Numbered from the stretch's first letter, positions 1 to 10,911 are shown. The stretch is 64,000 bases of DNA from Balanoglossus misakiensis (GCA_040954595.2 CM082594.2:992001-1056000), one strand, 5' to 3'. Numbers and translations are program-made. Notes: a model not told the origin generated them from the letters alone.

Positions 1-1208
1 AACAAGAGAAGCACACAGTGAGTAACACCAGTGTAAACACAGATAGATGGGTAGTCAATCTGAGCAACAGACAGCTAAATGCTAATGAAATCTCCATTCT
101 GAAAAAGGGACTGAACTTTGCGATAACACCAACCGAGGTACCAGTTGCTGAGATCATCGCTGGTACAGAGACAGTATGCAGTAAGCTCTCAGAAACCAAA
201 GCAGCTGAGTTGAGAAGTGAAGTGGTACGAGTAGTAAAGCGGGCCAAAATATCCAAATCCAACATAACGAAGGAAGAGCGACATGCCCTACAAATATTAC
301 GTAAAGACGAGTCCATCATTGTACTACCAGCTGAAAAAGGCAGGGCAACAGTGTTGATGAACATGGCTGACTATAAAAAGAAAATTAACACTCTATTGTC
401 TGACAACAACACCTATAAGACACTGAAGAAAGATCCCACTTCCAGACACAAGACCAAATTAGTTAACATGTTGAGAGATATCAGGAAAGAAGGCAACATT
501 AGTGACAAACTATACTGGAAACTGTACCCCAACTCTGAAGAAGCACCCAAACTGTACGGAACACCAAAAATACACAAACCAGACGCACCACTTCGACCCA
601 TTGTGTCTACCTGTGGCAGCATCACTTACAACGTTGCGCGCCATCTAGCTGAAGTCCTTACACCACTTGTCAGTAACACAGTACACAGTATTAAAACAGT
701 AAAGAACTGGTAGACAAGCTGAAAGATCTGCGAATTTCACCTGGCCAAAAACTGGTCTCCTATGATGTCCTAGCCTTGTTCACTAGTGTCCCAGTAGACC
801 AAGCACTAGAAGTCACTCAAAACAAACTCAAGACAGATGACACCCTCAGCAACCGATCAGAACTCACTGTAGAACAAATAACCAAGTTATTGGAGTTCTG
901 TCTGAAAACCACGTATTTTGTGTATGATGGGATATTCTACCAGCAAACCCATGGAGCTGCAATGGGGTCACCAGTGTCACCCATTGTAGCGAACTTATAC
1001 ATGGAGTACTTTGAAGACCGTGCTATCTCCACAGCCCCCCACCCACCATCATTGTGGCTGCGATACGTGGATGACACCTTTGTGAATACAGATGAACAGG
1101 CGGTAGACTCACTGACACAACATATAAACAGTATAGATCCTCATATTCAATTCACCATAGAACCAGAATCAGATAAGAAATTGCCTTTCCTCGACCTCTG
1201 CGTCTGTA
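1..1208 (+). pseudogene. Penelope-like element reverse transcriptase, broken and 3'-truncated
   Basis: Two reading frames together encode a Penelope-like (PLE) reverse transcriptase. The first, 18-713, holds the N-terminal region with the LPAEKGRATVLMN block and the PKLYGTPKIHKP..LRPIVST block, typical of PLE RT motifs 1-2. The second, 776-1231, continues with FTSVPVDQAL, then the HGAAMGSPVSPIVANLYME block and the catalytic LRYVDDTFV (Y-V-D-D near 1062-1073). Between 713 and 776 the frame changes and stops intervene, so the copy cannot make one protein. Homology stops at LDLCVCI near 1208, where a minisatellite unit begins. The C-terminal part of RT and the GIY-YIG endonuclease usual in PLEs are missing. 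The 5' side runs off the window. The family call rests on motif recognition and is strong. The element is a dead copy. Confidence 0.87.
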
Positions 1209-1212
1209 TCAC

Positions 1213-1735
1213 CCCAATATGTAATAATTAACCCAATGTGTAATACTAACCCAATATGTAATAACACTTAACCCAATATGTAATGCTAACCCAATTTGTA
1301 ATAACACTTAACCCAATATGTAATAAACTTTAATTCTACATGTAATAAACGTTATCAGCTAGCTGCATATGTAATAAGCGTTAACCCTATATGTTATAGA
1401 CTTGAATTTTACATGAAATAACGTTAATTCTACATGAAAAAAACGTTATTAGTTAACCCTATATGTAATAAACTTTAACCCTGTATGTAATAAACTTTAA
1501 CCCAATATGTAACACTAACCCAATATGTAATACCACTTAAACCAATATGTAACACTAACCCAATATGTAATAACACTTTAACCCAATATGTAATACTAAC
1601 CCAATATGTAATAACACCTTAACCCAATATGTAATACTAACCCAATATGTAATAACACTTTAACCCAATATGTAATAACACTGCCCTAATGTGTTTGAAT
1701 ATGTAATATTAACCCAATAGAGTTGAAGTAAAACT
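1213..1735. repeat. Minisatellite, AACCCAATATGTAATA unit
   Basis: Head-to-tail copies of AACCCAATATGTAATA alternate with spacers such as ACACTT or CT, giving alternating periods of roughly 17-18 and 22-23 bp. Divergent units (for example TTCTACATGTAATAAACG) sit in the middle, near 1330-1480. No coding potential. Confidence 0.85.
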
Positions 1736-2044
1736 CAAGTCTTTATAAAAGTAGTGAAATCAAGTTGTGTACGCATGTGTGACATCAAAATATTGTCTCA
1801 GATGGAAGCTCCCAGACATATACAGAGAATACCTAGGACACATAATTGACATGGAAAATTTCCAAATTTTAGACAGAGAATCTGATTTATTAATTAAGTC
1901 ATATACATCAGGACACTTCAACCCTCACTTGTACAGATGGGGACAAGGGGGGTTACACTTTACCATCCGTGCACACTACTTGCCCGTCAAAAGTGAAACA
2001 GATACTTATATTGAATGCCTTACGCGTCAAGTATACCTTTCTTA

Positions 2045-2240
2045 ATTTTGAAGTCCAAAAGCGGGGGGGGGGGGGGTCATCTTTTTTTTAAAAAAAACGT
2101 TTAGGGGGTTCACATACTTATGCCACAAAACTTGTGCTTTTGAGTCCACAAAATGCAGTTTCGCACCCTTTATTTTACAAAATTTTCTAATCCCCAGCGT
2201 ACCCCCGGGGCCTCCCCACCTCGGGTGATACGGGACAAAT
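2045..2240. repeat. Copy of a G/C-homopolymer dispersed repeat (partial)
   Basis: Contains TTTTGAAGTCCAAAAG, then a long G run, GTCATCTTTTTTT, AAACGTTTAGGGGG and a TTTTACAAAATTTTCT block. The same order of blocks occurs in other copies at about 42080-42250 (inverted), 57770-57960 and 19290-19440 (inverted). It matches the left half of the TTA-flanked element described at 57727-58550. Confidence 0.6.
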
Positions 2241-2604
2241 GTGGCGAATTAGCCCGGTGGTTGCAGTCCTCTAGTGGGTGGATCCGTATACTAACAGCCG
2301 ATAGTAATAGTTTTGCGAAATATAGCATAAAGCTAGAGGTTCAAACAGCAAAATTTTACCTTGATTTCATGTGGAAGCAAAGGTTAGGTAAATCTATCAC
2401 TATGTTAACTTTACCAGGACTATCAAATGCTACCGGAACTTGCAAGTAATTCGTTGGGTTAGGCGGGAAGTATGTTAATCAATAGGGTTTCCCCCTCTAT
2501 CACCACCTCTATTGAAAATAGATGAAATAATATTATGGTCTTTTCCCAGAAAGACAAATATACCCCCCCCCCCCCCCCTCGTATAAAAAATACAAGCCAC
2601 CGTT

Positions 2605-2885
2605 ATTACATATTGGGTTAAAGAAAAACCTTGAGTTTAGTTTTAAAACATGTTTAGTAAGGATTCCAATTCAGATACAGATATAATTTCATATTAATTT
2701 GGTGTATTTCATTTAGCTTAGCATTAAAATACATTAGGGCAGTGTTATTACATATTGGGTTAAGGTGTTATTACATATTCGGTTAAAGTTTATTACATAT
2801 AGGGTTAGTGTTACATATTGGGTTAAGTGTTATTACATATTGGGTTAGTATTACATATTGGGTTAATTATTACATATTGGGGTGA
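2605..2885. repeat. Inverted copy of the AACCCAATATGTAATA minisatellite
   Basis: The same unit as at 1213-1735 but reverse-complemented (TATTACATATTGGGTT). It is interrupted at about 2621-2740 by a unique stretch and then continues to the exact mirrored end at 2885. Together with the left array it forms the terminal inverted repeats of the 1209-2885 unit. Confidence 0.8.
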
Positions 2886-3228
2886 TGCAGCTAACGAAGG
2901 CTAATGTCTGTCATAGTGTGCCGGGGTTTTAGTCGAGCCAAGCCGTAGGAGATCAGACTTGATCAACGTGGTCTCTGTACGCGTGTTTCTGCTCTAGAGT
3001 GCCGGGGCTTTATCCAAGCCATGCCGTAGAAAATCGGACTTGATCACCGTTGCTAACGTACGATAGTGTCTGTCATATTGTGACGGAGATTTAGCCGAGC
3101 CAGGCCATAGAAAAATCGACTTGTTCAACGTTACCAGTGTGCAACTGTTTCTGCTCTAGAGTGTCAGGGTTTTAGCCGACTTATGCTGTAGGAAATCTGA
3201 GTTGATGAACGGGAATCCAATGTTAGAA
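2886..3228. repeat. 80-bp tandem repeat block, first stretch (about 4 units)
   Basis: Units of about 80-82 bp with the recurring core GTGCCGGGGTTTTAG...GAGCCAGGCCGTAGGAAATC..GACTTGATCA. Two alternating versions are seen: one ends in GTACGCGTGTTTCTGCTCTAGA and the other in CGTTGCTAACGAACGCTAGTGTCTGTCATA. The array is therefore really a dimer of about 160 bp. Cores start near 2919, 3001, 3081 and 3164. Confidence 0.85.
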
Positions 3229-4780
3229 AACCCGTGTGGAAAGTATCTCTACCCGTTTGAAACTAAGAATAGAATTTATTCTTATTTATTTTGTAAAAAA
3301 GACAATTTTTCGAAAAAAAGTCGAAAATGGTAATTTTGTCTTGGGTGATTCAAATTATACCGCCTTTTCTCATCGTCGCAAACCACGGCCCTTTTACGGC
3401 AGCGCTCTGCTCCCCCCAAAAAGGCCGTGGTATAATACGGCCATGTATTCAGTATTTGGTCTAGGCGCTTTCATAGTACACCCAACAACCAATCAGATTG
3501 CTTGTTACATCCCATTCACGCATCTCATTACATCTCATTCTAAACAACATGGCGGCTTCCAGTGTGGAAGTGCTATTGTCCCAGCTCTCCTTGAGAGACG
3601 GGCTTTGATTGGCCAGATTATAATGATGTCATCTCATGAATATGCATTACCAATATGTTCAAATACCAGCGCGGTACTCCATTTTAACCAGAGTACGTGA
3701 TTTCGATAGTGAAACGAAAGAAATCCGTAGTCTGGTGGGGCGAGAATGCCTTTTCTGGAATTTGCAGCACTTTTTACAAGAGAACGACACTTCATGCTCC
3801 ATAATATTTCCGAAAATGAAGAAAAGAGTTAATTTTTTATGATTTTTTAAAAATTTACCATTTTTGTCAAAATATGGCCAAAATGGCTATTTTTTCTTGA
3901 ATTCGGTCAATATCTCTGCATTTTTGGAGTGGTCGAACGTTTTAACATACAATCAACATGTCATATATGATCAGGGCACCAAATTCGAAGAACAAAGGTT
4001 TTTTTCTTTTTTTTTTCTTCTAAAAATGACATTTTCAAGTAAAATTTGGTAAAACGCAATTTTGTCTGCAGTGAGCCAAATTAGACTGTCTTTTATGAAA
4101 TTTGTATCGATATATACATACGAAGAGCATTCTATACTCCATCAGAATTCCGAAAATGTAGAAAACAGGTATTTTTTGTAAATTTCAAAAAATTACCATT
4201 TTGACCAAATTGTGGCCAAAATGTTTGTTTTCGTATTGAATGCCGCCTGTGTCACTGCTTTTAAAAGTCATAACAACTTTTAACATACAAGCAATTGTTT
4301 ATATATGATCAGGTCACCGAATTAAAAAAATAAAGAATGTTTTGCCTAAAAATGACCTTTTTGGTGCAAAAACGAATAAAACGCAATTTTGTATTAAATC
4401 AGCTCATTCAGAGTGCATTTTTTATAATCAGCACTTTTTTTACATATAATGGAAATTTCATACACCATCAGATATCCAAATATGAAAAAATGATTTAGAT
4501 TTTAGATGATTGTCCAAAATTAGGTGATATCTAATAAATGTAGTATTGAACCGTTCTGTTCCCCCCCCCCCCCTACATTATATGCGGTACGCCGATGTCA
4601 GCTTACCCGGCAGTACTGCAGGCCGTGCCCCCAACTAACGTCGGTGTTTGAAACGCCCTGGTTAAATTCGGGCTTTCTCTATAAATTGACAGGCAATAAT
4701 GCAGTAATACCCGAACAAATGTCGAGTGATGACCCGCTGTGACTTTCCCTCTTCGGTTTGCCCGACTTAGCCAACGTCTT
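3229..4780. repeat. A/T-rich core element, copy A (carries a 377-bp insertion)
   Basis: Begins about AACCCGTGTGGAAAGTATCTC and ends in a C run followed by TACATTATATGCGGTACGCC and GCCCCCAACTAACGTCGGTG. The same 1.2-kb sequence, much of it A/T-rich with repeated AAATTTACCATTTTTG-like sub-blocks, recurs at 5655-6800 and, inverted, at 19955-21143. Both flanks in copies A and B are the 80-bp tandem repeat, so core plus tandem repeat probably form one larger repeated unit. Short ORFs in it are not conserved in frame between copies, so I regard it as non-coding. Confidence 0.8.
3371..3747. mobile_element. 377-bp insertion flanked by a 9-bp direct repeat
   Basis: Copy B reads straight through CGCCTTTTCTGGAATTTGC. 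In copy A the same site is split, with GCCTTTTCT present both at 3362-3370 and at 3748-3756 and 377 bp of unrelated sequence between. This is a clean 9-bp target-site duplication with an empty paralogous site as proof. No clear terminal inverted repeats are visible. A stem of ACCACGGCC/GGCCGTGGT lies at 3382-3431, and CCAATCAGATTGC and TGATTGGCCAG (CCAAT-box-like) occur inside. 9-bp duplications are usual for Mutator-like transposons but a short retroposon is also possible. Confidence 0.75.
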
Positions 4781-5654
4781 TGTACTAGAGTGTCGGGTCT
4801 TTTGCAGAGCCAGGCCGAAGGAAATCCGACTTGATCACCGTTGCTAACGAACGCTAGTGTCTGTCATGGCGTGCCGGGGTTTTAGTCGAGCCAGGTCGTA
4901 GGAGATCTGACTTGTTCATCGTGGTCAATGTACGCGTGTTTCCGCTCTAAAGTGCCGGGGCTTCAGCTAAACCAGGCCGTAGGAAATCCGACGTAATCAC
5001 CGTTGATAACTTACGCCAGTCTGTGTCATATAGAGCCGGTGCACCAGCCGAGTCACGCCGTAGGAAATCTGACTTGATCAACGTGGTCAATGTACGCCTG
5101 TTTCTGCTCTAGAGTGCCGGGGCTTCAGCTGAGCCAGGCCGTAGGAAACCCGACGTGATTACCGTTGTTAAATTACGCCAGTCTGTGTCCTATATATAGT
5201 GCCGGGGCATCAGCCGTGCCAGGCCGAAGGAAATGTGAGTAGATCAACGTGGTCTCTGTACGCGTGTTTCTGCTCTAGAGTGCCAGGGCTTTAGCCAAGC
5301 CATGCCGTAGGAAATCTGACTTGATCAACGTTGCTAACGAACGCTAGTGTCTGTCATAGTGTGCCGGGGTTTTAGTCGAGCCAAGCCGTAGGAGATCAGA
5401 CTTGATCAACGTGGTCTCTGTACGCGTGTTTCTGCTCTAGAGTGCCGGGGCTTTATCCAAGCCATGCCGTAGAAAATCTGACTTGATCACCGTTGCTAAC
5501 GTACGCTAGTGTCTGTCATATAGTGACGGAGATTTAGCCGAGCCAGGCCGTAGAAAAATCGACTTGTTCAACGTTACCAGTGTGCAACTGTTTCTGCTCT
5601 AGAGTGTCAGGGTTTTAGCCGACTTATGCTGTAGGAAATCTGAGTTGATGAACG
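4781..5654. repeat. 80-bp tandem repeat block, second stretch (about 11 units)
   Basis: Eleven cores at about 81-bp spacing (near 4792, 4872, 4953, 5034, 5117, 5202, 5281, 5362, 5443, 5525, 5607). The last four match the first stretch (2886-3228) in order and in their private variants, so the whole block from 2886 to 4780 and the block from about 5335 to 6800 are duplicates. Confidence 0.85.
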
Positions 5655-6800
5655 GGAATTCAATGTTAGAAAACCCGTGTGGAAAGTATCTCTACCCGTT
5701 TGAAACTAAGAAAAGAATTTATTCTTATTTATTTTGTAAAAAAGACAATTTTTCGAAAAAAAGTCGAAAATGGTAATTTTGTCTTGGGTGATTCAAATTA
5801 TACCGCCTTTTCTGGAATTTGCAGCACTTTTTACAAGAGAACGATACTTCATGCTCCATAATATTTCCGAAAAAGAAGAGAGTTAATTTTTAATGATTTT
5901 TTTAAAATTTACCATTTTTGTCAAAATATGGCCAAAATGGCTATTTCACATACAACCAACATACAATCAACATGTCATATATGATCAGGGCTCCAAATTC
6001 GAAGAAAAAAGGTTTTTTTATTTTTTTTTCTTCTAAAAATGACATTTTCAAGGAAAATTTGGTAAAACGCAATTTTGTCTGTAGTGAGCTAAATTAGACT
6101 GTCTTTTGTGGAATTTGTATCGATATATACATACGAAGAGCATTGTATACTCCATCAGATTTCCGAAAATGTAGAAAACAGGTATTTTTTGTAATTTTCA
6201 AAAATTTACCATTTTGACCAAATTGTGACTAAAATTGTTATTTTCGTGTTGAATGCCGCGAGTGTCACTGCTTTAAAAAGTCATAAAAACTTTTAACATA
6301 CAAGCAATTGTTTATATATGATCAGGTCACCGAATTAAAAAAATAAAGAATGTTTTGCCTAAAAATGACCTTTTTGGTGCAAAAACGAATAAAACGCAAT
6401 TTTGTATTAAATCAACTCATTCAGAGTGCATTTTTTATAATCAGCACCATTTTTACATATAATGGAAATTTCATACATCATCAGATATCCAAATATGAAA
6501 AAAATGATTTAGATTTTAGATGATTGTCCAAAATTAGCTGATATCTAATAAATGTAGTATTGAACCGTTCTGTTTCCCCCCCCCCCCTTACATTATATGC
6601 GGTACGCCGATGTCAGCTTACCCGGCAGTACTGCAGGCCGTGCCCCCAACTAACGTCGGTGTTTGAAACGCCCTGGTTAAATTCGGGCTTTCTCTATAAA
6701 TTGACAGGCAATAATGCAGTCCTACCCGAACAAATGTCGAGTGTTGACCCGCTGTGACTTTCCCTCTTCGGTTTGCCCGACTTAGCCAACATCTTTGTAC
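5655..6800. repeat. A/T-rich core element, copy B
   Basis: Same sequence as copy A without the 377-bp insertion; a short internal deletion is visible near 5945. It ends in the C run at about 6577-6588 and the TACATTATATGCGGTACGCC block. It supplies the empty site for the insertion in copy A. Confidence 0.8.
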
Positions 6801-6867
6801 TAGATTGTCGGGTCTTTTGCAGAGCCAGGCCGAAGGAAATCCGACTTGATCACCGTTGCTAAGTAAA

Positions 6868-6976
6868 GGATAATGTACGAGTGGAGTGCAATCGTTCAGA
6901 TATTGAACGACACGAGGGCCGCAGGCCCGAGTGTCGTTCAATATCTAAACGATTGCACGACACGAGTACATTATCC
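6868..6976. repeat. 109-bp near-perfect palindrome
   Basis: Arms run from GGATAATGTAC at the left to GTACATTATCC at the right. They pass through AATCGTTCAGATATTGAACG and its mirror and meet at GAGGGCCGCAGGCCCGAG. Only a few mismatches and one short length difference (near 6880) break about 50 bp of pairing on each side. Confidence 0.9.
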
Positions 6977-7182
6977 GGCTTACAATACGTCGCAACATCT
7001 GTGATCTTGATATATGCTAAACAACTTCTCAACCACATCAACCAATCACAAGCGTCGCAAAATACACCTGGTGTATGACTCATTTCGATTGGATACTTGT
7101 CAACCAGGGCATTTGTCACGTGGTCATTGAGGTGCCACGTTTCCATCATCATTCGGAACTCAACCTTCGACAGACAAACACC

Positions 7183-7412
7183 ATGGCCGAAAGTAGCGAC
7201 GAGCACGAGCTTTTCATTACCCATGGAGCACGTTCCGACACCCAAGCGAAAGCGAAGGGCGTAGCTTTTACGATATGGACTGGATTTTCCAAGATTTTGG
7301 TAGCTTCATTGAAGATAATGTACATAAACCATCGGTCATGGAAAGTGTCCTGCAGAAAATCAAGGGTGCCTTTCTCCTGGCCTGCAGCCGCCATTGCGCA
7401 CATCCTCAGTCT
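7183..7412 (+). pseudogene. Candidate first exon with splice donor, frame-disrupted
   Basis: An ATG in good context (CACCATGGCC at 7181-7190) opens an acidic start (MAESSDEHELF). After about 35 codons the more protein-like reading moves to another frame (from MDWIFQDFGSFIEDNVH at about 7275) and runs to AGTCT|GTAAGTACC, a strong splice donor at 7413. Upstream lie CCAATCACAAGC and other promoter-like bits. A second candidate exon, starting ATGGACGAGCCAAGTGTG near 7627, follows. I recognise no family. It may be the decayed first exon of a transposon gene carried by the surrounding insertion. Confidence 0.3.
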
Positions 7413-8320
7413 GTAAGTACCATTTTTCTGTCATTTTCCTCGGAACTTGTAAATTTGTAGTTTTATATTGATCAGGAATGTTCGATTGTACGTCAGCGTA
7501 GGCACTTCAGGGAAGTTTTGGTACGTCGAAAAAAATCAAGCTTTCAGGTGAATCCGTGTGTGAGGTAGAAACGAACCCCCAACCAAAGGTTGAGCCCTGC
7601 AGCGCAGAGATCACGACAAAGAAAGATGGACGAGCCAAGTGTGTGCACCTGGAAGCAGTTCTTCCCGCCGGAGGCAGCACCTCCTGTCAAAGCTATCTTG
7701 TTTGTTGTAGTGAATCTTATTATGCCAGGTGCAGTGCAATATCCAGATATTGCACTGGTACCAGTGCATTATCATAGATAATGTCCCAAGAGAACAAAGA
7801 GTCTGGTCACATGTAGTGTTGTAACGAACGCTAGTGTCTGTCATGGTGTGCCGGGGTTTTAGTCGAGCCAGGCCGTAGGAAATGTGACTTGATCAACGTG
7901 GTCAGTGTACGCGTGCTTCTGCTCTAGAGTACCGGGGCTTCAGCTGAGCCAGGCCGAAGGAAACCCGATGTGATTACCGTTGTTAACTTACACCAGTCTG
8001 TGTCCTATATATAGTGCCGGGGCATCAGCCGTGCCAAGCCGATGGAAATGTGAGTAGATCAACGTGGTCTCTGTACGCGTGTTTCTGCTCTAGACTGCCA
8101 GGGCTTTAGCCAAGCCATGCCGTAGAAAATCTGACTTGATCAAAGTTGCTAACGAACGCTAGTGTCTGTCATAGTGTGCCGGGGTTTTAGTCGAGCCAAG
8201 CCGTAGGAGATCAGACTTGATCAACGTGGTCTCTGTACGCGTGTTTCTGCTCTAGAGTGGTGGGGCTTTATCCAAGCCATGCCGTAGAAAATCTGACTTG
8301 ATCACCGTTGCTAACGCCGC

Positions 8321-10401
8321 CCAACAACTCTTCATGATAAAGGAGCTGTATAATTCGTTTGTTGCACTTCCATACAGCCCATTGAGAGACTGCGTAGACC
8401 ATGACACATGGAAACACATTCGTTTACAGTTTTACTAGGAAATACGAAACGCATAGCAGTGCAGTACCACTTTATCTATACATGTACCATTGTATCCCGG
8501 GCCACGCTTGGTTGTACGTTGTACTAGAAGCCCTACGTACAGGCCGAGCGTATAGACCCCCCCCCCCCCGGGTTACTTCGAAAATTTTCGGACTGGGTCC
8601 GTTTGCCGCCCAAGTTGAGCACACCGAAAATCAACATTGAGTTTTTTGAAAATCAAAGGCAGGGACAAACCAATGAGGACAAAATACTGTTACAGAAAAG
8701 TGTTCTCGGTGACGTTGAGATGTGACCCAAACCATGAAACATATTATTATTCACGAAGCAATGTCTCCCGGAAAATGTAACATTACCAGGGGCATCAGAT
8801 TGCGCCAGTGTACGTGTGCTGCATGTATGTCATGAAATGGCTGATTTGTCTTGTCTCTGCCGTTGCTAAATGACCGTCCGTCGCCGTTCGCAATCATATA
8901 AATAGTCTTTGTTCGCATTGTCACACTGACACCAGCGCACTGTTGCTGTGGGGTCACACTGGAAGGAAATCATGTCTGTATTGTCAATGTTTAGCGACAA
9001 GAACAGGTGAACTTAAAGTGTAAAGTGCGTAACTAAGTGAAACATAGACCGGAGTCTATTATTTAAAGCAACACTTTTGGCTTGTCATAACAGCTGTCTG
9101 CAGTCTTTAAACGACATAGGCTGCCATTATCAACTTGTAATATCACTGTGCCCACAGTTTCTGTGCTCCGCCTAACCAACCATTGGCCATGGAAAGTCAG
9201 AGCAATGTGTAAACTGAGTAGTAATGGCCTCATCGGAAAGCAACAAGCTGGCAAACACGTGTACGTTGTCAATGTTTGTCGCTTGTCTTCAGCGGTCGGA
9301 AACCTGTGAAATGTGTGATCGAAATTGACAAGTGGAATTGAATGCAAAGTAACACTTCTGGGCCATTATCAGCATCACAAAAGTGTCTGTGTTTTTCAGT
9401 ATGTTTTCCTATTGTTTTAAATGACAACAATTCAGGACTTTGCAAGGTTTCCGTAATGTCACCTGATCTTTTCTGGGAGATGCGCGTGCATATTGCCGAA
9501 ATTACTGTGGAGAGTTGCAAAATACGTGTTTTGAGTTTTTCCAAAAACGGGATGAAGACTGCACCAGTGAAAAAAAAAATCGCTCGCTGCCTCAGCCCTA
9601 GCTGTGGCAACGCTGCTGTTCCGCCGGGGGGAGGGGGCCTAATCCCCCCGGCGGAACAGCTGCGTTTCCACGACTACCTCAGACTTGCGTCAAGCTCTCT
9701 GGTGACTTCCGACCACTGGGGTCAGAGGTCGCTGAAACACCCGCATATGATCATTTTCAGACCAAGAAAAGAGAGAGTTGATCTGCAGCCCTGCAAACAC
9801 GGAAAGGGAAGTTTGTCACTCTGATGTTAGATTGGTGATACATGTGAACTTACAAGATAAGCTCACACTGGTGTTCTAAATGCAGCTATAATTGATATAA
9901 TTTCCACATAAAGTGATTCGATCATTTGTGTGTGTACTAGTATTTACACCACACTTATTGAGGAAAACCATTTGATTTCTTTGCATGGAAGATTTGGGTA
10001 TGTCAACAAAAATCAGTCACTGTTACAGTAACATTCTTTTTGGATTGCCAGTCCATCGTTTTCCTCAAGGCAATGCAGAAGAATTTCTTTTCCTTGACAC
10101 CTATCAACATTTTTTCCCTCCAGATATCCTCCCATCCACCCCCAAAATCAATTGAGTATTTGGTCATCAATAAAACATACATGTATAGGCATACATATAA
10201 AACGCATAGAAAAGTTCTCTTCAAAAAGTTCATCCTTTATTTCAAAGTCATGTTTAAAAAAACTTTCTTAAAATTCATAGCAATTACCATGACAACAAGC
10301 AACATTAAATATATACAGTATTGCGCTTACAATTATTTTACAAAATCTGGTTCACTAGAGAATATAAAACTTCCAAAGAATATTTCATTTAATTAATATA
10401 T
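8321..10401. other. No gene recognised; unique sequence
   Basis: I see no domain, splice-supported exon set or repeat family in this stretch apart from a C run at about 8557-8569 and the hairpin at 9615-9660. The longest open frames (for example 9342-9824 on the plus strand) cross the hairpin and show no recognisable motif. Confidence 0.6.
9615..9660. repeat. Perfect 18-bp inverted repeat, G/C-rich hairpin
   Basis: GCTGTTCCGCCGGGGGGA (9615-9632) is followed after 10 bases by its exact reverse complement (9643-9660). It is too regular to be chance. It could be the fused ends of a very small inverted-repeat element or a structured RNA site. Confidence 0.85.
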
Positions 10402-10909
10402 TGTGACAGAGACATTGAACGTCATCTGTAGACAGTAAAACAGGCTGTATTCCTAGTACTTTTACAAATGGGGTTGCCATGTACTTCTAGTTCTATGTAG
10501 TTTCATTGTACCTATTCTGTTCGTTGCCTAGTTACGTCACGTAGGACCTATGGTAATGTTGCAATTTTAGGCGGCAAGCTCTGTACATTAGTTTGCTCTC
10601 TTCGGGGTGACCGGGCATATAAAAAGACGTACGTACTACGACTCCGTGTTGTGTGAGTTATTCCTCCTGTTTAGTGGAAGTCCTCTCAAAGAGTTCCCAT
10701 CAAAGAAAGGTCCACCTACCCAGACGTTCTCTTCCCTGTGTTTTGGGCATAGAAACTACAAGAAGTATTACAGGTGATACCCGTTGATTTGCAGTCGGAA
10801 CCTGTTGACCGAGAACGGTATCGTCGCCATTTTGTCAGTGAAAGTTCTCTGTGATCGTGTTGGGGAAAATAACCGGACCCATATTTGTCCCGACAACCGC
10901 ACGATTACA
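10402..10909 (+). mobile_element. 5' LTR of a Ty3/Gypsy element (putative)
   Basis: Starts TGTGACAGAGAC and ends CGCACGATTACA, giving the TG...CA ends expected of an LTR. It lies 2 bp upstream of a primer-binding site and contains a TATAAAAA box at 10618-10625. The left limit is inferred from the TG/CA rule, because no second LTR is present in the window to compare. The 3' half of the element is missing. Confidence 0.55.
10618..10625 (+). promoter_or_regulatory. TATA box of the LTR promoter
   Basis: TATAAAAA in GGGCATATAAAAAGACG, placed in the middle of the presumed LTR, as expected for the U3/R promoter of a Gypsy element. Confidence 0.5.
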
Positions 10910-10911
10910 TT

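Larger units (their letters stand above)
1209..2885. mobile_element. Element with inverted minisatellite termini
   Basis: The left end starts TCACCCCAATATGTAATAAT and the right end is its reverse complement, finishing ATTACATATTGGGGTGA. The match continues for roughly 60-70 bp before repeat copy number differs. Both termini are made of the same short tandem unit in opposite orientation, so the sequence would fold into a long hairpin around an inner part of about 860 bp (1740-2604). The inner part contains homopolymer-rich sequence (2060-2240, 2560-2580) shared with other places in the window. No transposase is present. Left flank is Penelope-like RT, right flank is the 80-bp repeat block. A convincing target duplication is not visible (at most AT/AT). 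It reads as a non-autonomous inverted-repeat element, or as a minisatellite that was duplicated in inverted orientation. Confidence 0.6.
6863..7821. mobile_element. 959-bp insertion in the 80-bp repeat, flanked by TAA
   Basis: The tandem unit is cut at GTTGC-TAA-CG. TAA is present on both sides (6860-6862 and 7822-7824), as expected of a 3-bp target duplication. The insert begins with a 109-bp near-perfect palindrome (6868-6976) and ends near another small palindromic cluster (CAATATCCAGATATTG at 7738-7753). Terminal inverted repeats at the exact ends are not evident, so class is uncertain. A TAA/TTA duplication is typical of PIF/Harbinger elements. A candidate exon lies inside (7183-7412). 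Confidence 0.6.
6801..8320. repeat. 80-bp tandem repeat block, third stretch, interrupted
   Basis: One unit at about 6801-6862, then a foreign insertion (6863-7821), then six to seven more units to about 8313 (cores near 7850, 7930, 8014, 8096, 8177, 8259). The interrupted junction reads CACCGTTGCTAA / TAACGAACGCTAG, where intact units read GTTGCTAACGAACGCTAG. Confidence 0.8.

Noticed and set aside
9342-9824. 160-codon ORF on the plus strand
   Set aside because: It reads through the perfect hairpin at 9615-9660, has no motif, and its composition changes along its length.
10618-10625. Host gene promoter at the TATA box
   Set aside because: It is followed by a primer-binding site and gag, so it belongs to the LTR.
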